Shown here piece by piece: positions 28,858-38,600 of a stretch of 64,000 nucleotides of DNA. A program made the translations under genes and the position numbers. Where the stretch lies: contig CALXNS010000125.1 in NCBI GenBank assembly GCA_944389815.1, positions 61,038 to 125,037 on the forward strand, read 5' to 3'. The notes below the pieces were generated by a model. It made no database searches. It was not told the DNA's origin and saw only the letters and a list, made by a program, of their open reading frames with translations. This DNA comes from an uncultured Victivallis sp. (GTDB taxonomy: Bacteria; Verrucomicrobiota; Lentisphaeria; Victivallales; Victivallaceae). How positions within the stretch are numbered: position 1 is the stretch's first letter; each line of letters starts with the position of its first letter.

Positions 28858-29493
28858 ATGTCAATGAAACATTCGGGATTGTTATCCGTCGCCGGCCTCG
28901 TCACATTGCCTTTTTCCGGATGCAGTTCCACCCCCCCGGCCGAGATGCTGACGCCGGCGATCGCCATGCCGGAGTGGTTGAGGAACGTTGAAGAGGAAGC
29001 CTTCGGACATCCCATGCCGGGCGATGAAGCAAAATTGAAGTTCGTGATCGGCCTCGCAGCGGAAAATGTCCGCCGCGGAACGGGCGGCCCGTTCGGAGCG
29101 GCCATCTTCGACCTTGACAGCGATCAGCTCATCGCCGTCGGAGTCAACTCCGTCGTCCCGGCTAAACAGTCGTGGGCGCACGCCGAAATGACCGCTTTCG
29201 CTCGCGCCCAGCACAAACTCGGCACGTTTTCACTGAAAAACTGCATTCTGGCGACCAGTTGCGAACCGTGTGCAATGTGTACCGGCGCAACCCCGTGGAG
29301 CGGTGTGGAAGTCGTGCTTTACGGAGCGCCGGGAAGCGAAGCGCGGGCCATCGGTTTTGACGAAGGCGATAAACTCCCTCTCTGGAAAGAGTCGCTGATG
29401 AAACGGGGAATCCGGGTCTCAGGGCCGATGTTGCAGGAGGAAGCACGTCAACCATTCCTGCTCTATCAGAACTCCCGGGGCAAAATTTATTGA
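28858..29493 (+). CDS. nucleoside/guanine deaminase-type protein with lipoprotein signal
   Basis: Zinc-dependent deaminase fold (CDA/guanine deaminase group), 211 residues. Motifs: HAE (HAEMTAFARA, His near residue 107, Glu the proton shuttle) and PCxxC (TSCEPCAMCTGA, near residues 136-141), the complete zinc site. GGPFGAAIFDLDSDQLIAVG resembles guanine/tRNA-adenosine deaminases. Unusually, the N-terminus reads MSMKHSGLLSVAGLVTLPFSGCSS, a lipobox-like signal, so the enzyme may be exported and anchored; family members are normally cytoplasmic. GGAGG lies four bases before ATG 28858. ATG 28864 is an alternative and keeps the signal. Confidence 0.8.
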   Translation: MSMKHSGLLSVAGLVTLPFSGCSSTPPAEMLTPAIAMPEWLRNVEEEAFGHPMPGDEAKLKFVIGLAAENVRRGTGGPFGAAIFDLDSDQLIAVGVNSVVPAKQSWAHAEMTAFARAQHKLGTFSLKNCILATSCEPCAMCTGATPWSGVEVVLYGAPGSEARAIGFDEGDKLPLWKESLMKRGIRVSGPMLQEEARQPFLLYQNSRGKIY

Positions 29494-29590
29494 TCCATTG
29501 GAGTATTCCGGTTCCCAACGGAAAAATCAGCCGATCTTCCGCCTTCGACTGGTGCATTTCGGAATGGGGAAGAATGTTTTTTTTAAAGAA

Positions 29591-29608
29591 AATTAGATTA
29601 ATCTAATT
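29591..29608. promoter_or_regulatory. 18-bp palindrome, operator-like
   Basis: AATTAGATTAATCTAATT is perfectly self-complementary. It overlaps a possible -35 TTGATT (29607-29612) whose -10 TATTAA (29631-29636) lies 18 bases on. A related imperfect site, TTAGT-CTTA-ACTAA, follows at about 29687-29700. The following T6 also allows a weak terminator reading for the deaminase gene. Confidence 0.5.
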
Positions 29609-29713
29609 GATTTTTTCTCGACCATTGCCATATTAAAAGGCGTCAAACAAACCCGGAATAAAGGCGGGAATTTTTTTGAAATCAGAATTAGTCTTAACTA
29701 ACAACAACAGGAA

Positions 29714-30292
29714 ATGGCCCTTTTCATGTCGGAGCAACAGAGTCGTTGTAAAGCTGTCGTCCGCCGTCCGGCTGTAGTACGGCGAAACTTGCGGAAAAAC
29801 CGGAGGATCTCACGCCCAATTCCATGGCTGCTTGCAGTCATGGTTTGTGGCTTGCTTACGAACACCGGCTGCGGCGGGAAACCGGAATCCGCTTCAGAGT
29901 TCCGCATGGAGGTGCGGAAGATTTGTGAACGGAGTTTCCCGGAATGCCGCGTCGAGTTCCGAAGCGAGGGGAACGCGGAAATTTACGATAACAACGACGC
30001 TCCAGTCGGGACAGTACGGTTCAATGAAACTGCGCAGGAGGCGGCGCGGGGATTCCGGGGGCCGGTACCGGTCTGCGTGATTTTCAACGCCTCCGGAGAA
30101 ATTGTTCATATTGAAGCGCTGCCCAACCGGGAGGACACCCCGTATATGGCCAAACTGGACGAGGCCGGATTCTGGGAGAACTGGAACGGTTTCCGACGCC
30201 GGGAGGCGTCTGAAACAGTGGTGGACGCCGTCACGGGAGCGACCTATTCCTCCCGCGGCGCGATTCAAAGCGTACAGCAACTATTGAAATAA
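29714..30292 (+). CDS. FMN-binding domain lipoprotein
   Basis: Predicted lipoprotein (lipobox LLTNTGCGGK) of up to 192 residues with an FMN_bind domain. The C-terminal VVDAVTGATYSSRG contains the D-x-x-(S/T)-G-A-T motif in which the Thr is covalently flavinylated by ApbE in NqrC/RnfG-type proteins. The domain core is GRVV-like: GPVPVCVIFNASGEIVHIEA, then FWENWNGF. It probably acts as an extracytoplasmic one-electron carrier. The start is uncertain: ATG 29714 or 29726 both give a long positively charged leader, and no strong Shine-Dalgarno is present. No apbE gene is in the window. Confidence 0.8.
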   Translation: MALFMSEQQSRCKAVVRRPAVVRRNLRKNRRISRPIPWLLAVMVCGLLTNTGCGGKPESASEFRMEVRKICERSFPECRVEFRSEGNAEIYDNNDAPVGTVRFNETAQEAARGFRGPVPVCVIFNASGEIVHIEALPNREDTPYMAKLDEAGFWENWNGFRRREASETVVDAVTGATYSSRGAIQSVQQLLK

Positions 30293-30311
30293 AACAACGG
30301 AGTAATCAATC

Positions 30312-30722
30312 ATGCACGAACGAAAGAAAATCATTCTGCTGGGATTTCTGCTGCTCATTCTGGGAAGCATTCTCTGCTGGCAATGGCTTCACCGGGAACA
30401 ACCGGTTCCCGCCGTCAAGGATGAAACCGAACATCGCGCGCTGGCGATGCTGCTCGACATGCTCGAAACCGGCCGCGTCCGCGGTTGGAGAGCCGCCGGA
30501 GAATTCTGGGAAACAGCACCTGATCGCCGCACACAGATGGCCTGCGGACAGTTGATGGGAGGCTCCTTCCGCTCTGAATTCACCTTCCAGGGGAGTGCTA
30601 CGGTGGAAGGCGAACCGGAAAAACTCCTCCTGTACGGGACGTTCGAAGCCGGAATCCCGGTTGAAATTCTCATCGCAAAACACGGGAACGATTTTAAAAT
30701 CATTTCCATGAACGAAATGTAA
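30312..30722 (+). CDS. small membrane-anchored hypothetical protein
   Basis: Unrecognised protein of 136 residues: basic N-terminus, one TM (KIILLGFLLLILGSILCWQW), then a ~100-residue extracytoplasmic domain ending AKHGNDFKIISMNEM. The domain has alternating strand pattern (SEFTFQGSATVEGEPEKLLL). It lies 19 bases after the FMN-binding gene with GGAG nine bases before the ATG, so the two are probably co-transcribed and the protein may partner the flavoprotein. Confidence 0.6.
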   Translation: MHERKKIILLGFLLLILGSILCWQWLHREQPVPAVKDETEHRALAMLLDMLETGRVRGWRAAGEFWETAPDRRTQMACGQLMGGSFRSEFTFQGSATVEGEPEKLLLYGTFEAGIPVEILIAKHGNDFKIISMNEM

Positions 30723-30831
30723 CTGCGGCCATCTTGGAAGCCATCCGATCATAAATAAATAATATAAATCTCTCGAAAGGAATCAAATCACGTTCATTGT
30801 CCGTCGGAACAACAATCACCCTGTCGCTGAA

Positions 30832-31527
30832 ATGCGGTATTATTTCACATTGATAGAACTTCTGGTCGTTATTTCGATCATCGCCATTCTGGCGTCGTTA
30901 CTTCTTCCGGCGCTCGGCCGGGCGCGTGGTTCGGCGCAGAACACCTATTGCCGCAACAACCTCCGGCAGATTGCATTGGCATGCATCTCCTACGGAGGCG
31001 ATTACAATGGAAGCTGGCCGTCGGCCGAGGCGATCGGCGCGGTGAAGGCGAACGGCACCACCAATACCGCCTGTTACACCCGTCGCGGCCTCGGCGAAGA
31101 CGACGGAGGCGGAGAGGAGATCTACGGTCCGGCGGCGGCGCTCACGCCTTATGGCGTGGGAAAGGGCGCGATCTGGATTTGCCCTGCAAGCGAAAAAACC
31201 GCCCCGTACCGCAACTCCTATGCCTATTTCCCAAAATATTTCCAGAACATGGCGGAAACCAAGGGGCGTTCTCCCTATGGCACGAGTTCTTCGTTTTCAC
31301 AGAGCAAGATCGACCACTGCGTGATGCTTTACGACAATCACATGTACAAACCGGCACCGACCGGAGTTCTCACCGGCAGCGGTTCGATGCTTCCAACGGC
31401 GGAACGGCTGGGACCGCATGTTCTGTATGATCCGTTCCGCACCCAGAACAAAACCTGGGCCGGAGTCAACGGCATGACCGCGGGCGGATATGTCATCACC
31501 TGGAACCAGTTTCTGGCGGAATATTAA
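30832..31527 (+). CDS. type IV prepilin-like protein (DUF1559-type body)
   Basis: Protein of 231 residues with a prepilin signal: short leader, then [16 protein letters not shown], in which the processing site precedes Phe and Glu5 is conserved (the leader lacks the usual Gly before Phe). The helix continues [20 protein letters not shown]. The body [21 protein letters not shown] is typical of the large family of pseudopilin-like proteins seen in Planctomycetota and Lentisphaerota. The role is unknown. It directly precedes the MoxR cluster: its TAA overlaps the next ATG by one base, so it is translationally coupled to that gene. Confidence 0.85.
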   Translation: MRYYFTLIELLVVISIIAILASLLLPALGRARGSAQNTYCRNNLRQIALACISYGGDYNGSWPSAEAIGAVKANGTTNTACYTRRGLGEDDGGGEEIYGPAAALTPYGVGKGAIWICPASEKTAPYRNSYAYFPKYFQNMAETKGRSPYGTSSSFSQSKIDHCVMLYDNHMYKPAPTGVLTGSGSMLPTAERLGPHVLYDPFRTQNKTWAGVNGMTAGGYVITWNQFLAEY

Positions 31528-32843
31528 TGGAAAATTACTACTCAAACGAATTGTGCACAAAATTCCGGAGACGACTTGGGGCATGGCAACGGCAACTCCT
31601 GCTCCGGGAGGCGGGTCGTCTCCTCCCGGAAGCGGTGCTGCTCGGCGCGGCAACGGCGGTGACATTGACATTTGCAATTCCCGTCGCATGGATAAGCGCT
31701 CTGGGAGTTGCAGTTGCAGTCGCGCTGCTCATCCCGGTGGCTTTCGCGTTCGGCAGATACGGTTCGCACGCACACTGCGCCCGGGAATTCGACCGCCGGA
31801 TGGAAAGCAACACCCGCGTGTTGAATGCGTATGAGGTGCTGAAGCATCACAATGAAACCGCATTCGCGCTCTTTGCGATCGCCGACGGCTGCGCGGCATT
31901 GGAAACGAAATACCGGCAATCAACCCGGTTCCGCGACCGCCGTGTTCATCTGCGGCGTACCATCTGCGCCGGAGTGCTGCTTGCCGCGGGCATCATTGCC
32001 GTCCTGGCCGGACGCGGGACGGAGCAGTTTGCCGCCGCTCCGACGGAGGGCGGAATCATTCTCCGGCCGGACGGACAGGAATCGAATCGTCTCAAGACCG
32101 CGTCCTCGCGCCGAGAACAACTGGAACAACAATTTCATACCCCCGGTGAAGCCGTCGGCTCCATTGAGAGAGAGCCGATCTCGGAAATTCCCATCGACGA
32201 TGAAGAAAGAAGAAGAAATCAATTTAGTTACAGCACAAACACAAACACTCCCGTCACGGATAAAACTGGGAAAACCGGCACCGTTCCCCAGGAAGAACAA
32301 TCGATTCCCGGCGAAGAAAGTTCAGGAGAGAACGGAAAATCCGATCACGCCTCCAGTGCGGCAACCGCAACGGAACCGGTTCCGACCAGCGCGCTTTCCG
32401 CCGTCGAAAAAAGTGCCGGAAGCAACGAACGTTCCCGCCGCTCCAACCGGAAACGTCCGAAACGGCGCAATCCGGAATCCGCACTCGGCAACTCCCTGCC
32501 GATGCTTGCCGACAACGCCCCGCCCGCCGGACGCGAACTCGGCGAAAAGGAGGGGGACGGCGAACCCGACAACGGCCGCGGCGGCCCGACCGGTGAAAAA
32601 AAGGCGAGAGGCAGTGCGGCGATGCTCCCGGTTGAACCGCAACCTGACACCGTTGACGGCACGCTCGCTCCCGGCGAGGAGATCCGCTTAGCGGAGCATC
32701 TTCCGCCGCCCGAACGCACTCCCGTCCGAAGCTCTTCCGTTGCCACGGTCGCAACCGGAGCCGTGGAACCGGTCGCCGCATCGGAAATCATGAACCTTAC
32801 CACCAGAAAAGAGATCATCCGCCTGAGGAAAATTGAACCATGA
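31527..32843 (+). CDS. two-TM protein with long disordered region, MoxR cluster
   Basis: Unrecognised 438-residue protein. Two hydrophobic stretches at ~28-75 (LLGAATAVTLTFAIPVAW, then LGVAVAVALLIPVAFAF) and one at ~146-165 (TICAGVLLAAGIIAVLAG) place it in the inner membrane. After ~170 it is low complexity, rich in E, S, P, R and N (for example SNERSRRSNRKRPKRRNP). The position directly before the MoxR ATPase, with an ATGA overlap, matches the membrane protein often found at the head of MoxR/DUF58 clusters. Function unknown. Confidence 0.65.
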   Translation: MENYYSNELCTKFRRRLGAWQRQLLLREAGRLLPEAVLLGAATAVTLTFAIPVAWISALGVAVAVALLIPVAFAFGRYGSHAHCAREFDRRMESNTRVLNAYEVLKHHNETAFALFAIADGCAALETKYRQSTRFRDRRVHLRRTICAGVLLAAGIIAVLAGRGTEQFAAAPTEGGIILRPDGQESNRLKTASSRREQLEQQFHTPGEAVGSIEREPISEIPIDDEERRRNQFSYSTNTNTPVTDKTGKTGTVPQEEQSIPGEESSGENGKSDHASSAATATEPVPTSALSAVEKSAGSNERSRRSNRKRPKRRNPESALGNSLPMLADNAPPAGRELGEKEGDGEPDNGRGGPTGEKKARGSAAMLPVEPQPDTVDGTLAPGEEIRLAEHLPPPERTPVRSSSVATVATGAVEPVAASEIMNLTTRKEIIRLRKIEP

Positions 32844-33859
32844 ATATGAATACGAATACCGATACGAACCTTCAGACACTCCCGCCGTCCGAAGCTGCCG
32901 GAGAATTCGCCGCACGGTTTGAAGCGCTGCGCGCCGAATTGAACCATGTTTTCGTCGGGCACGACGAACTGCTTGAACTGTTGCTTTCCGCATTGATCGC
33001 GGACGGGCACGTCCTGCTCGAAGGGGTTCCGGGACTCGGCAAAACGCTGCTGGCCAGAAGTCTGGCCGGTTGTCTTTCACTGCAGTTTTCGCGCATTCAG
33101 TTCACGCCGGACTTGATGCCGATGGACCTGATCGGCGGTCAGCAGCTGTTTGAAAACGGAGCTAATTCGGTCATTTTGAAATTCGTCCCCGGCCCGCTGC
33201 ACGCCAACTTCATTCTGGCCGACGAAATCAACCGCGCCACGCCGAAAACGCAATCCGCGTTGCTTGAAGCGATGCAGGAACATCAGATCACCGCCGGACG
33301 AGAAACCTTCGTGCTTCCTCAGCCGTTCTTCGTGATCGCCACTCAGAATCCAATCGAACAGGAGGGAACCTATCCGCTTCCGGAGGCGGAACTAGACCGG
33401 TTCATGGTCAAACTGCTGCTGCAATATCCGCGCGAAGAAGAGTACGATCGGATCCTCGACCTTACCACTACCGGAAAACACGTTGAAGTTCATCCGGTCT
33501 GCACCGGTGAAGAGCTGCTGCAGATGCGCACCGTCGCCCAGACCGTGCTGCTCGAAGAGAGCGTCAAACGCTGTGCCGTGCACCTCGTGATGGCAACACA
33601 ACCGGAGTCACCATACGCGACGGCGGAGTGCCGCAAATATATCCGGTTCGGCGCCGGACCGCGCGCATTGCAAAATCTGGTGCGCCTCGCCAAGGTACGC
33701 GCATTGCGCCAGGGCAGAACCATCGTCGGAGAGGAAGATCTCAGATGGGCTTTCCTGCCGGTCGTTCGCCACCGGATTCTACTCGGATTCGAAGCGCAGA
33801 ATGACGCGATGGACGCGGATGCGGTCCTGAAGGAAATTCTTTCGAAGATCAGGGTGTAA
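32840..33859 (+). CDS. MoxR family AAA+ ATPase
   Basis: Cytoplasmic AAA+ ATPase of 339 residues, the usual MoxR size. Walker A is EGVPGLGKTLLARSLA (~61-76). The MoxR signature RIQFTPDLMPMDLIGGQQLF follows, then Walker B ANFILADEINRATPKTQSAL, and sensor 1 FFVIATQNPIEQEGTYPLPE. MoxR proteins act as chaperone-like remodellers for VWA-domain partners encoded beside them; here DUF58, BatA-like and VWA-TPR genes follow in the same operon. The start at 32840 overlaps the previous stop by four bases. Confidence 0.93.
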   Translation: MNMNTNTDTNLQTLPPSEAAGEFAARFEALRAELNHVFVGHDELLELLLSALIADGHVLLEGVPGLGKTLLARSLAGCLSLQFSRIQFTPDLMPMDLIGGQQLFENGANSVILKFVPGPLHANFILADEINRATPKTQSALLEAMQEHQITAGRETFVLPQPFFVIATQNPIEQEGTYPLPEAELDRFMVKLLLQYPREEEYDRILDLTTTGKHVEVHPVCTGEELLQMRTVAQTVLLEESVKRCAVHLVMATQPESPYATAECRKYIRFGAGPRALQNLVRLAKVRALRQGRTIVGEEDLRWAFLPVVRHRILLGFEAQNDAMDADAVLKEILSKIRV

Positions 33860-33865
33860 TCAAAC

Positions 33866-34737
33866 ATGGACGCCCAATTGTTTCCACAGGAATTTCTGCG
33901 ACGGCTCGAATGTTGCGGGACGGCGGCGCCATTACGGGTTCGACGCAAAATCCATTGCGGCCAAAATCACGCCGCGGGAACCGGTGAGAGTCTGGAATTC
34001 CAGGAGTTCCGCTCCTATATACCGGGAGACGATGTACGTGCTCTGGACTGGAATGTTTTCCGCAGAAGCCGTAAATTGTTCCTCCGGCGCTACCGGATGC
34101 TTCCGGAATCGACGCATCGCATCCTGCCGGACCACAGCAATTCCATTCGCTGTTGTCGTGCGCGGGCGTTCACGGTATGGCGGACGGCGGCGCTGCTCGG
34201 CGCCCGACTGCTTCACGCGGGCGACAGGATCGAGTTGGCGGGAGGAGAGAAGTCGGCAACCGAAAAGCGGCAGATCTCGCCGGGACGGGAAGCTGTTCTG
34301 CAATGGTGCGAAATACTCAGCAGAGCCTGCAACGAATCACGCAGGTTCGAGGAGTTCCATCTGCCGGAGAAAAACGAACACGCGGGGGGGGGGCGCTCTG
34401 GGTAATTTCCGACTTTTACGCCGCGCCGACGCTGGACGAACTCATCCGCCGCTGGCATCGGGCGTCATTCATTCCGATCCGGGTGTTCGACAAGGTTGAA
34501 TACCGACCGGCGGATTTCCGCGAATGTACGCTCTTCGACGTGGAAGACAAACGCAAAATTTCTCCGCCGGACAATCCGGCATTCGTGATCGAATATCGAC
34601 GGGAAATGGAACGCTTTGAATCCTTTTTGAACCTGATCGCCCGTCGCGGCGGCGGAGAACTGCACCGAATCGAATGCACCGAATCCGTCGAAGAGATTTT
34701 TCTTCGTTTCGCCCGGGCATTCCCGAAAGGAAAATAA
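33866..34737 (+). pseudogene. DUF58 protein, reading frame broken at a G10 tract
   Basis: DUF58 (VWA-like) partner of MoxR, six bases after it. Residues from ATG 33866 carry the DUF58 core FQEFRSYIPGDDVRALDWNV, then LFLRRYRMLPEST. The frame stops at 34405, 12 bases after a run of ten G (34384-34393). Homology continues in another frame from ALWVISDFYAAPTLDEL to 34737. A tract of eight or eleven G would join the two parts into one protein of about 290 residues. This could be phase variation, a true mutation or a sequencing error. Both halves still look under coding constraint, and the rest of the operon is intact, which favours a switchable or recently broken gene. Confidence 0.75.
34384..34393 (+). 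repeat. G10 homopolymer inside the DUF58 gene
   Basis: Ten consecutive G after CACGC. This tract is where the DUF58 frame changes; slippage to G8 or G11 would restore it. Confidence 0.85.
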
Positions 34738-34740
34738 TCG

Positions 34741-35640
34741 ATGATAACGCTGGGAATCTCCTGGAGTACGGCAGGAATCGCATTCGGAATCGGAAGTGCG
34801 ATGCTGGCTGGATTGTTTTTTCTCAAACCACGTCGCCGGGAACGTCCGGTCCCTTCGGTCATGCTGTTCGCCGCGGCGATGCCGCGAACGAAACAGCGTG
34901 TGCTTTTTCGCCGGCCGGCCGAAATGTTGCATTTTCTGCTTCTGCTGTCCATGTTCGCTGCGGCGATTGCGGCGTTGACGGAACCAGTTCAAAGTACTGA
35001 CGGCGCACATTTCACCGTCATCGCAACTGCGCCCGAAGCGCAAAAGGAGGCGGAGCGTTTCACAAAGAAACTCAATCCGCTTGACGTACAGATCGTGTCA
35101 ACCCAAATCGCCGGAGTTTCCGATCGTTCCGGCGCACTCTGGAGCGCCATGCAGCAAGTAAATCCGGCGGCAGAGAACCGGGAGCGGCAGATTGTTTTCT
35201 TCGCACCGGACGCGCCGCCGTGGCTGCCGGAAAACGGATCGTGGATTGCATCCGGCATTCAGGAAAGGAATGCGGAGGAAACAAAATCTCCGTCGATTCC
35301 GAAGTTTCAACTCTATTTTGAGGACGAACCGGAAACGCCGCCCCGTTTTCGTCTTCCGTCGAATATGAAACAAGCCACGCATGCCGCAGGCGCCGACGCG
35401 CTCGTGCATTCCGTCCCGACGGAGCCGGAACAGTGGGGGGCGCTCTTCCACAAGCTCCGGTCACGGCGCGGCGCATATACGGATCAATTTCAACATGAAG
35501 AAATCACTCCGCTGACCGATTGGCACACAATTGCGGAAAAGAGCGGCGGAACACTTCGCATTTCAACATGGCTGTGGCTTCTGGCGCTGATCTTATTCGT
35601 CGTTGACGGCTGGTTGTATGCCCGGGGAAAGGTGGTGTAA
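34741..35640 (+). CDS. BatA-like N-terminal domain membrane protein
   Basis: Inner-membrane protein of 299 residues. The N-terminus has the BatA_N-type layout: TM near 10-28 (AGIAFGIGSAMLAGLFFL), the RERPVPSVMLF block, RRPAEMLHFLLLLSMFAAAIAAL (second TM), and a C-terminal TM (WLWLLALILFVVDGWLY). The middle (~85-260) is extracytoplasmic. It lacks a VWA MIDAS motif. It starts four bases after the DUF58 frame ends and stops three bases before the giant VWA-TPR gene, so it is part of the same transcript. Confidence 0.75.
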   Translation: MITLGISWSTAGIAFGIGSAMLAGLFFLKPRRRERPVPSVMLFAAAMPRTKQRVLFRRPAEMLHFLLLLSMFAAAIAALTEPVQSTDGAHFTVIATAPEAQKEAERFTKKLNPLDVQIVSTQIAGVSDRSGALWSAMQQVNPAAENRERQIVFFAPDAPPWLPENGSWIASGIQERNAEETKSPSIPKFQLYFEDEPETPPRFRLPSNMKQATHAAGADALVHSVPTEPEQWGALFHKLRSRRGAYTDQFQHEEITPLTDWHTIAEKSGGTLRISTWLWLLALILFVVDGWLYARGKVV

Positions 35641-35642
35641 AA

Positions 35643-38600
35643 ATGAACATTCCGACAATACATGAATTTTATTTCACCTCGCCCGGATGGCTCTGGTTGC
35701 TGGCGCTCGTGCCTCCGGCGCTCTGGCTGCGGAGTCGGGGCAAAAATCTTCGCTTCCGGTTGTTGCAGATTGCCGCGAGCGTCTTACTGATCCTGGCGGC
35801 GGCGGCACCGGAAATTCAATATGACTCCACGCACCGGACGCGCCTGATTCTGCTGGAGGTGGAAAACGAAAATGAAGATGAAAATATAAATGGGAATGTA
35901 AACGGGAATGCCTCGGAAACACTTCCTCAACTGCCGGAAAAATACGCCGGCTGGGAAGTTCGCCGATTTTCCGGCAGCACCGCCGCCGCGCTCGCCGGCG
36001 CGGCGATGGAGATTCCCGACGGCGGAGGTTCGATTCATCTGGTCGGTCGCCTGCGGGAAACCGATCATGCGCTCGACGCGATACTGGAAACGTTGAACCG
36101 GCGGCGGCTCTCCGTAACCGCCCAACCGGCGGCGACACATTTTCATGAAACGCCGTCCGGAAACGAAAAAACACTTCATTTCCGTTCGATTTCATACCCC
36201 GCCTCGGCGGGATGCGGCGCAACCGCAGCAGTGGAAATCGAACTCGAAGCCGAAGAAGCCGGAGAGGCGCTGTTCGCGATCCGTTCACAGCTCGATGGAA
36301 GAGTCGTCGCCGAGAAGCGCGTGTCGTTCGAAGCAGGCGATTTTCACGTCACACTGCCGCTTCCGCTGCCGGAGCCGGGACTCTTTCGCGGAAAACTGGA
36401 GATCGATCAGCATCCCGGAATTGAAATGGCGCTGCATGTTCGCGACACGTTCCGTGCGGTGCTTTTCTCCCGGGAGCCGGAACGGGAATTCGCCGGATTC
36501 AACGCCGTACTGAACAAAACGGTTCGCCTCGAAACATACCGTTCCGGCATGTCGCTGGATGACGTGCCGCTTCTGATCTTCGCTCCAGGGGCGGCAACCG
36601 AACTTCCGGAAGAACTGCAACGCGAAATCATTCGCCAGGCGGAATGCGGAGCGGGCATTCTGGCGGTCGCCGGGCGGGAGGCGCTCTTCGCCGGAGAATC
36701 CGTGCTTCCGGAATTTGCCAGCCTCTTCCCCGCTCGTTATCCGGGTACTCAGGAGAACCGGATTCCCACCGTCGCGCTGGCCATCGTGATCGACACCTCC
36801 GGATCGATGCGTGGCGTACGGCTCGACCTCGCCCGCGAAACCGCCCGGCTTGCGATTTCCGGATTACAGGAAAATGATCTGGCGGGAATCGTCGAATTCC
36901 ACGGAACCCGCCGCTGGGCGGCGCCACTTCAGAGCGCGGCCAATCAATTCTCGCTGATGCGGGCGCTGAACCGGCTGAATGCGGGAGGCGGAACCGTGAT
37001 TCTGCCGGCCGTTCACGAAGCATATTATGCGCTGCGCAACACCGATGCCCGGCTGAAACATCTGTTGATTCTGACTGACGGTGGCGTCGAATACGGCGAT
37101 TTTGAAAGCATCATCCGCAAAATGGCTCGACACGACATTACCGTATCGACTGTTCTGGTTGGTCCGGGGGAGAGCGATTTCCTCGGCCGAATTGCGATGT
37201 GGGGTTCAGGCCGCTTTTATCGTGCCTCCAGTCGTTTCGCATTGCCGGAACTGCGCTTCCGCAAGCAGGAAAACCTGCCGCTACCGCCTACGCGGGAAAA
37301 ATCACTGGAAATCATTCCTGTCGGAAATTACCCTCTGACCGCCGATCTTCCGCCGCATCTTTCCGTCGGCGGCGTCGTCAAAAGCGTGCCCGCAGAAGAC
37401 GCGGAAACTCTGCTTCTGGCCGAAGGAGCGCCCCTGCTGATCTTCCGGAGGAACGCTCCCGGCGGCAGCGCCGTCTGGAATTCCGAATGGAACGGCGCCT
37501 GGAGCGCGGAGTTCCTCAAATCACTCGAAGCGGCGGCCATGTTCACCGCGCTTGCCCGAGCCCTGCCGGATCCTCTGCGGTTCACAGGAATCACTGCGTG
37601 GAATCGTTCGACGCTCCGCGATCTCGATTTCGAATTCGAGAGTGCGGAGAGCATTCCGGAACTGCAACTGAACGTGACTGATCTTTCCGATGGGAAATCC
37701 CGTTCCTGGCGCATCAGAGTTTCGCCCCGGGACACCTTCCGTTTCCGTCTTCCGGATTTACCGGAAGGCATTTATCAGATCCAACCGGAGCATTTCATGG
37801 ACACTTTCTATTTCGTTTCACAACGTGCCGCGACGGCGGCCGTCCCCGACTACGCCCGTATTGCTGAAATCAATCGAACCGCCATCGCAGAATCCGCCGA
37901 ACCGGTTCGCACCCGGCTGCCGCTGAATGCGGCATGTGCTGCCGCTGCCGGGGGATTTTTCCTCCTGGAGCTGTTCCTCCGCCGGAGACGAAGCGCCTCC
38001 GTTGCCGGAACGCTGCTGCTGGTCGCTGGTTCGCTTTCCCTCCATGGAGCGACCTTCGAACAACAGATGCGTGAAGGACTGCATTTCGAAGAGAACGCCC
38101 GCTTCCGCGATGCCGCAACTTGTTATCTGCAAGGCGCCCGGAGCGCGAAAAACGATGAGGACCGCTCCTTTGCGGAAATTCTCGCACGGGAAAATTTCCG
38201 CCGCGACGGCAATGCGGCGGCGGCAAAATCGGAAATATTCCTTCCCGCATCCGAAACAACCTCCTCAGACAATTCCGACTTCACCCAATCAGTTCGCCGG
38301 GCGCTGATCGCGGGCGACCGACAGCGCGCCCTGGAACTCTACGAGCGGCAGATCGCTTCCATCGATTCCGCCGAGCAACTTGCGCAATTGTCGGAAGTGG
38401 CGGCGCAACAGGGGTTGTTCGATTCGGCGGAAAAGGCGCTCCGCAAGGCGTTGAAAGTTTCGGAACCAATCTCCACGAACTGGAGCGCACTCTTTCAGCT
38501 CTCCGCGTTGTACAACCGTATCGGCGAAACGGGAAAAGCCATAAATGAATTGCGACGACACACCTCTTCCGCCAATGTTCCACCGCAGGTGCTGTTGACT

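Noticed and set aside
35860..35920. Short GAAAATGAAGATGAAAAT-like repeats as a CRISPR or VNTR array
   Set aside because: They encode a short N/E-rich stretch inside an intact reading frame; there are only a few imperfect units and no spacers.
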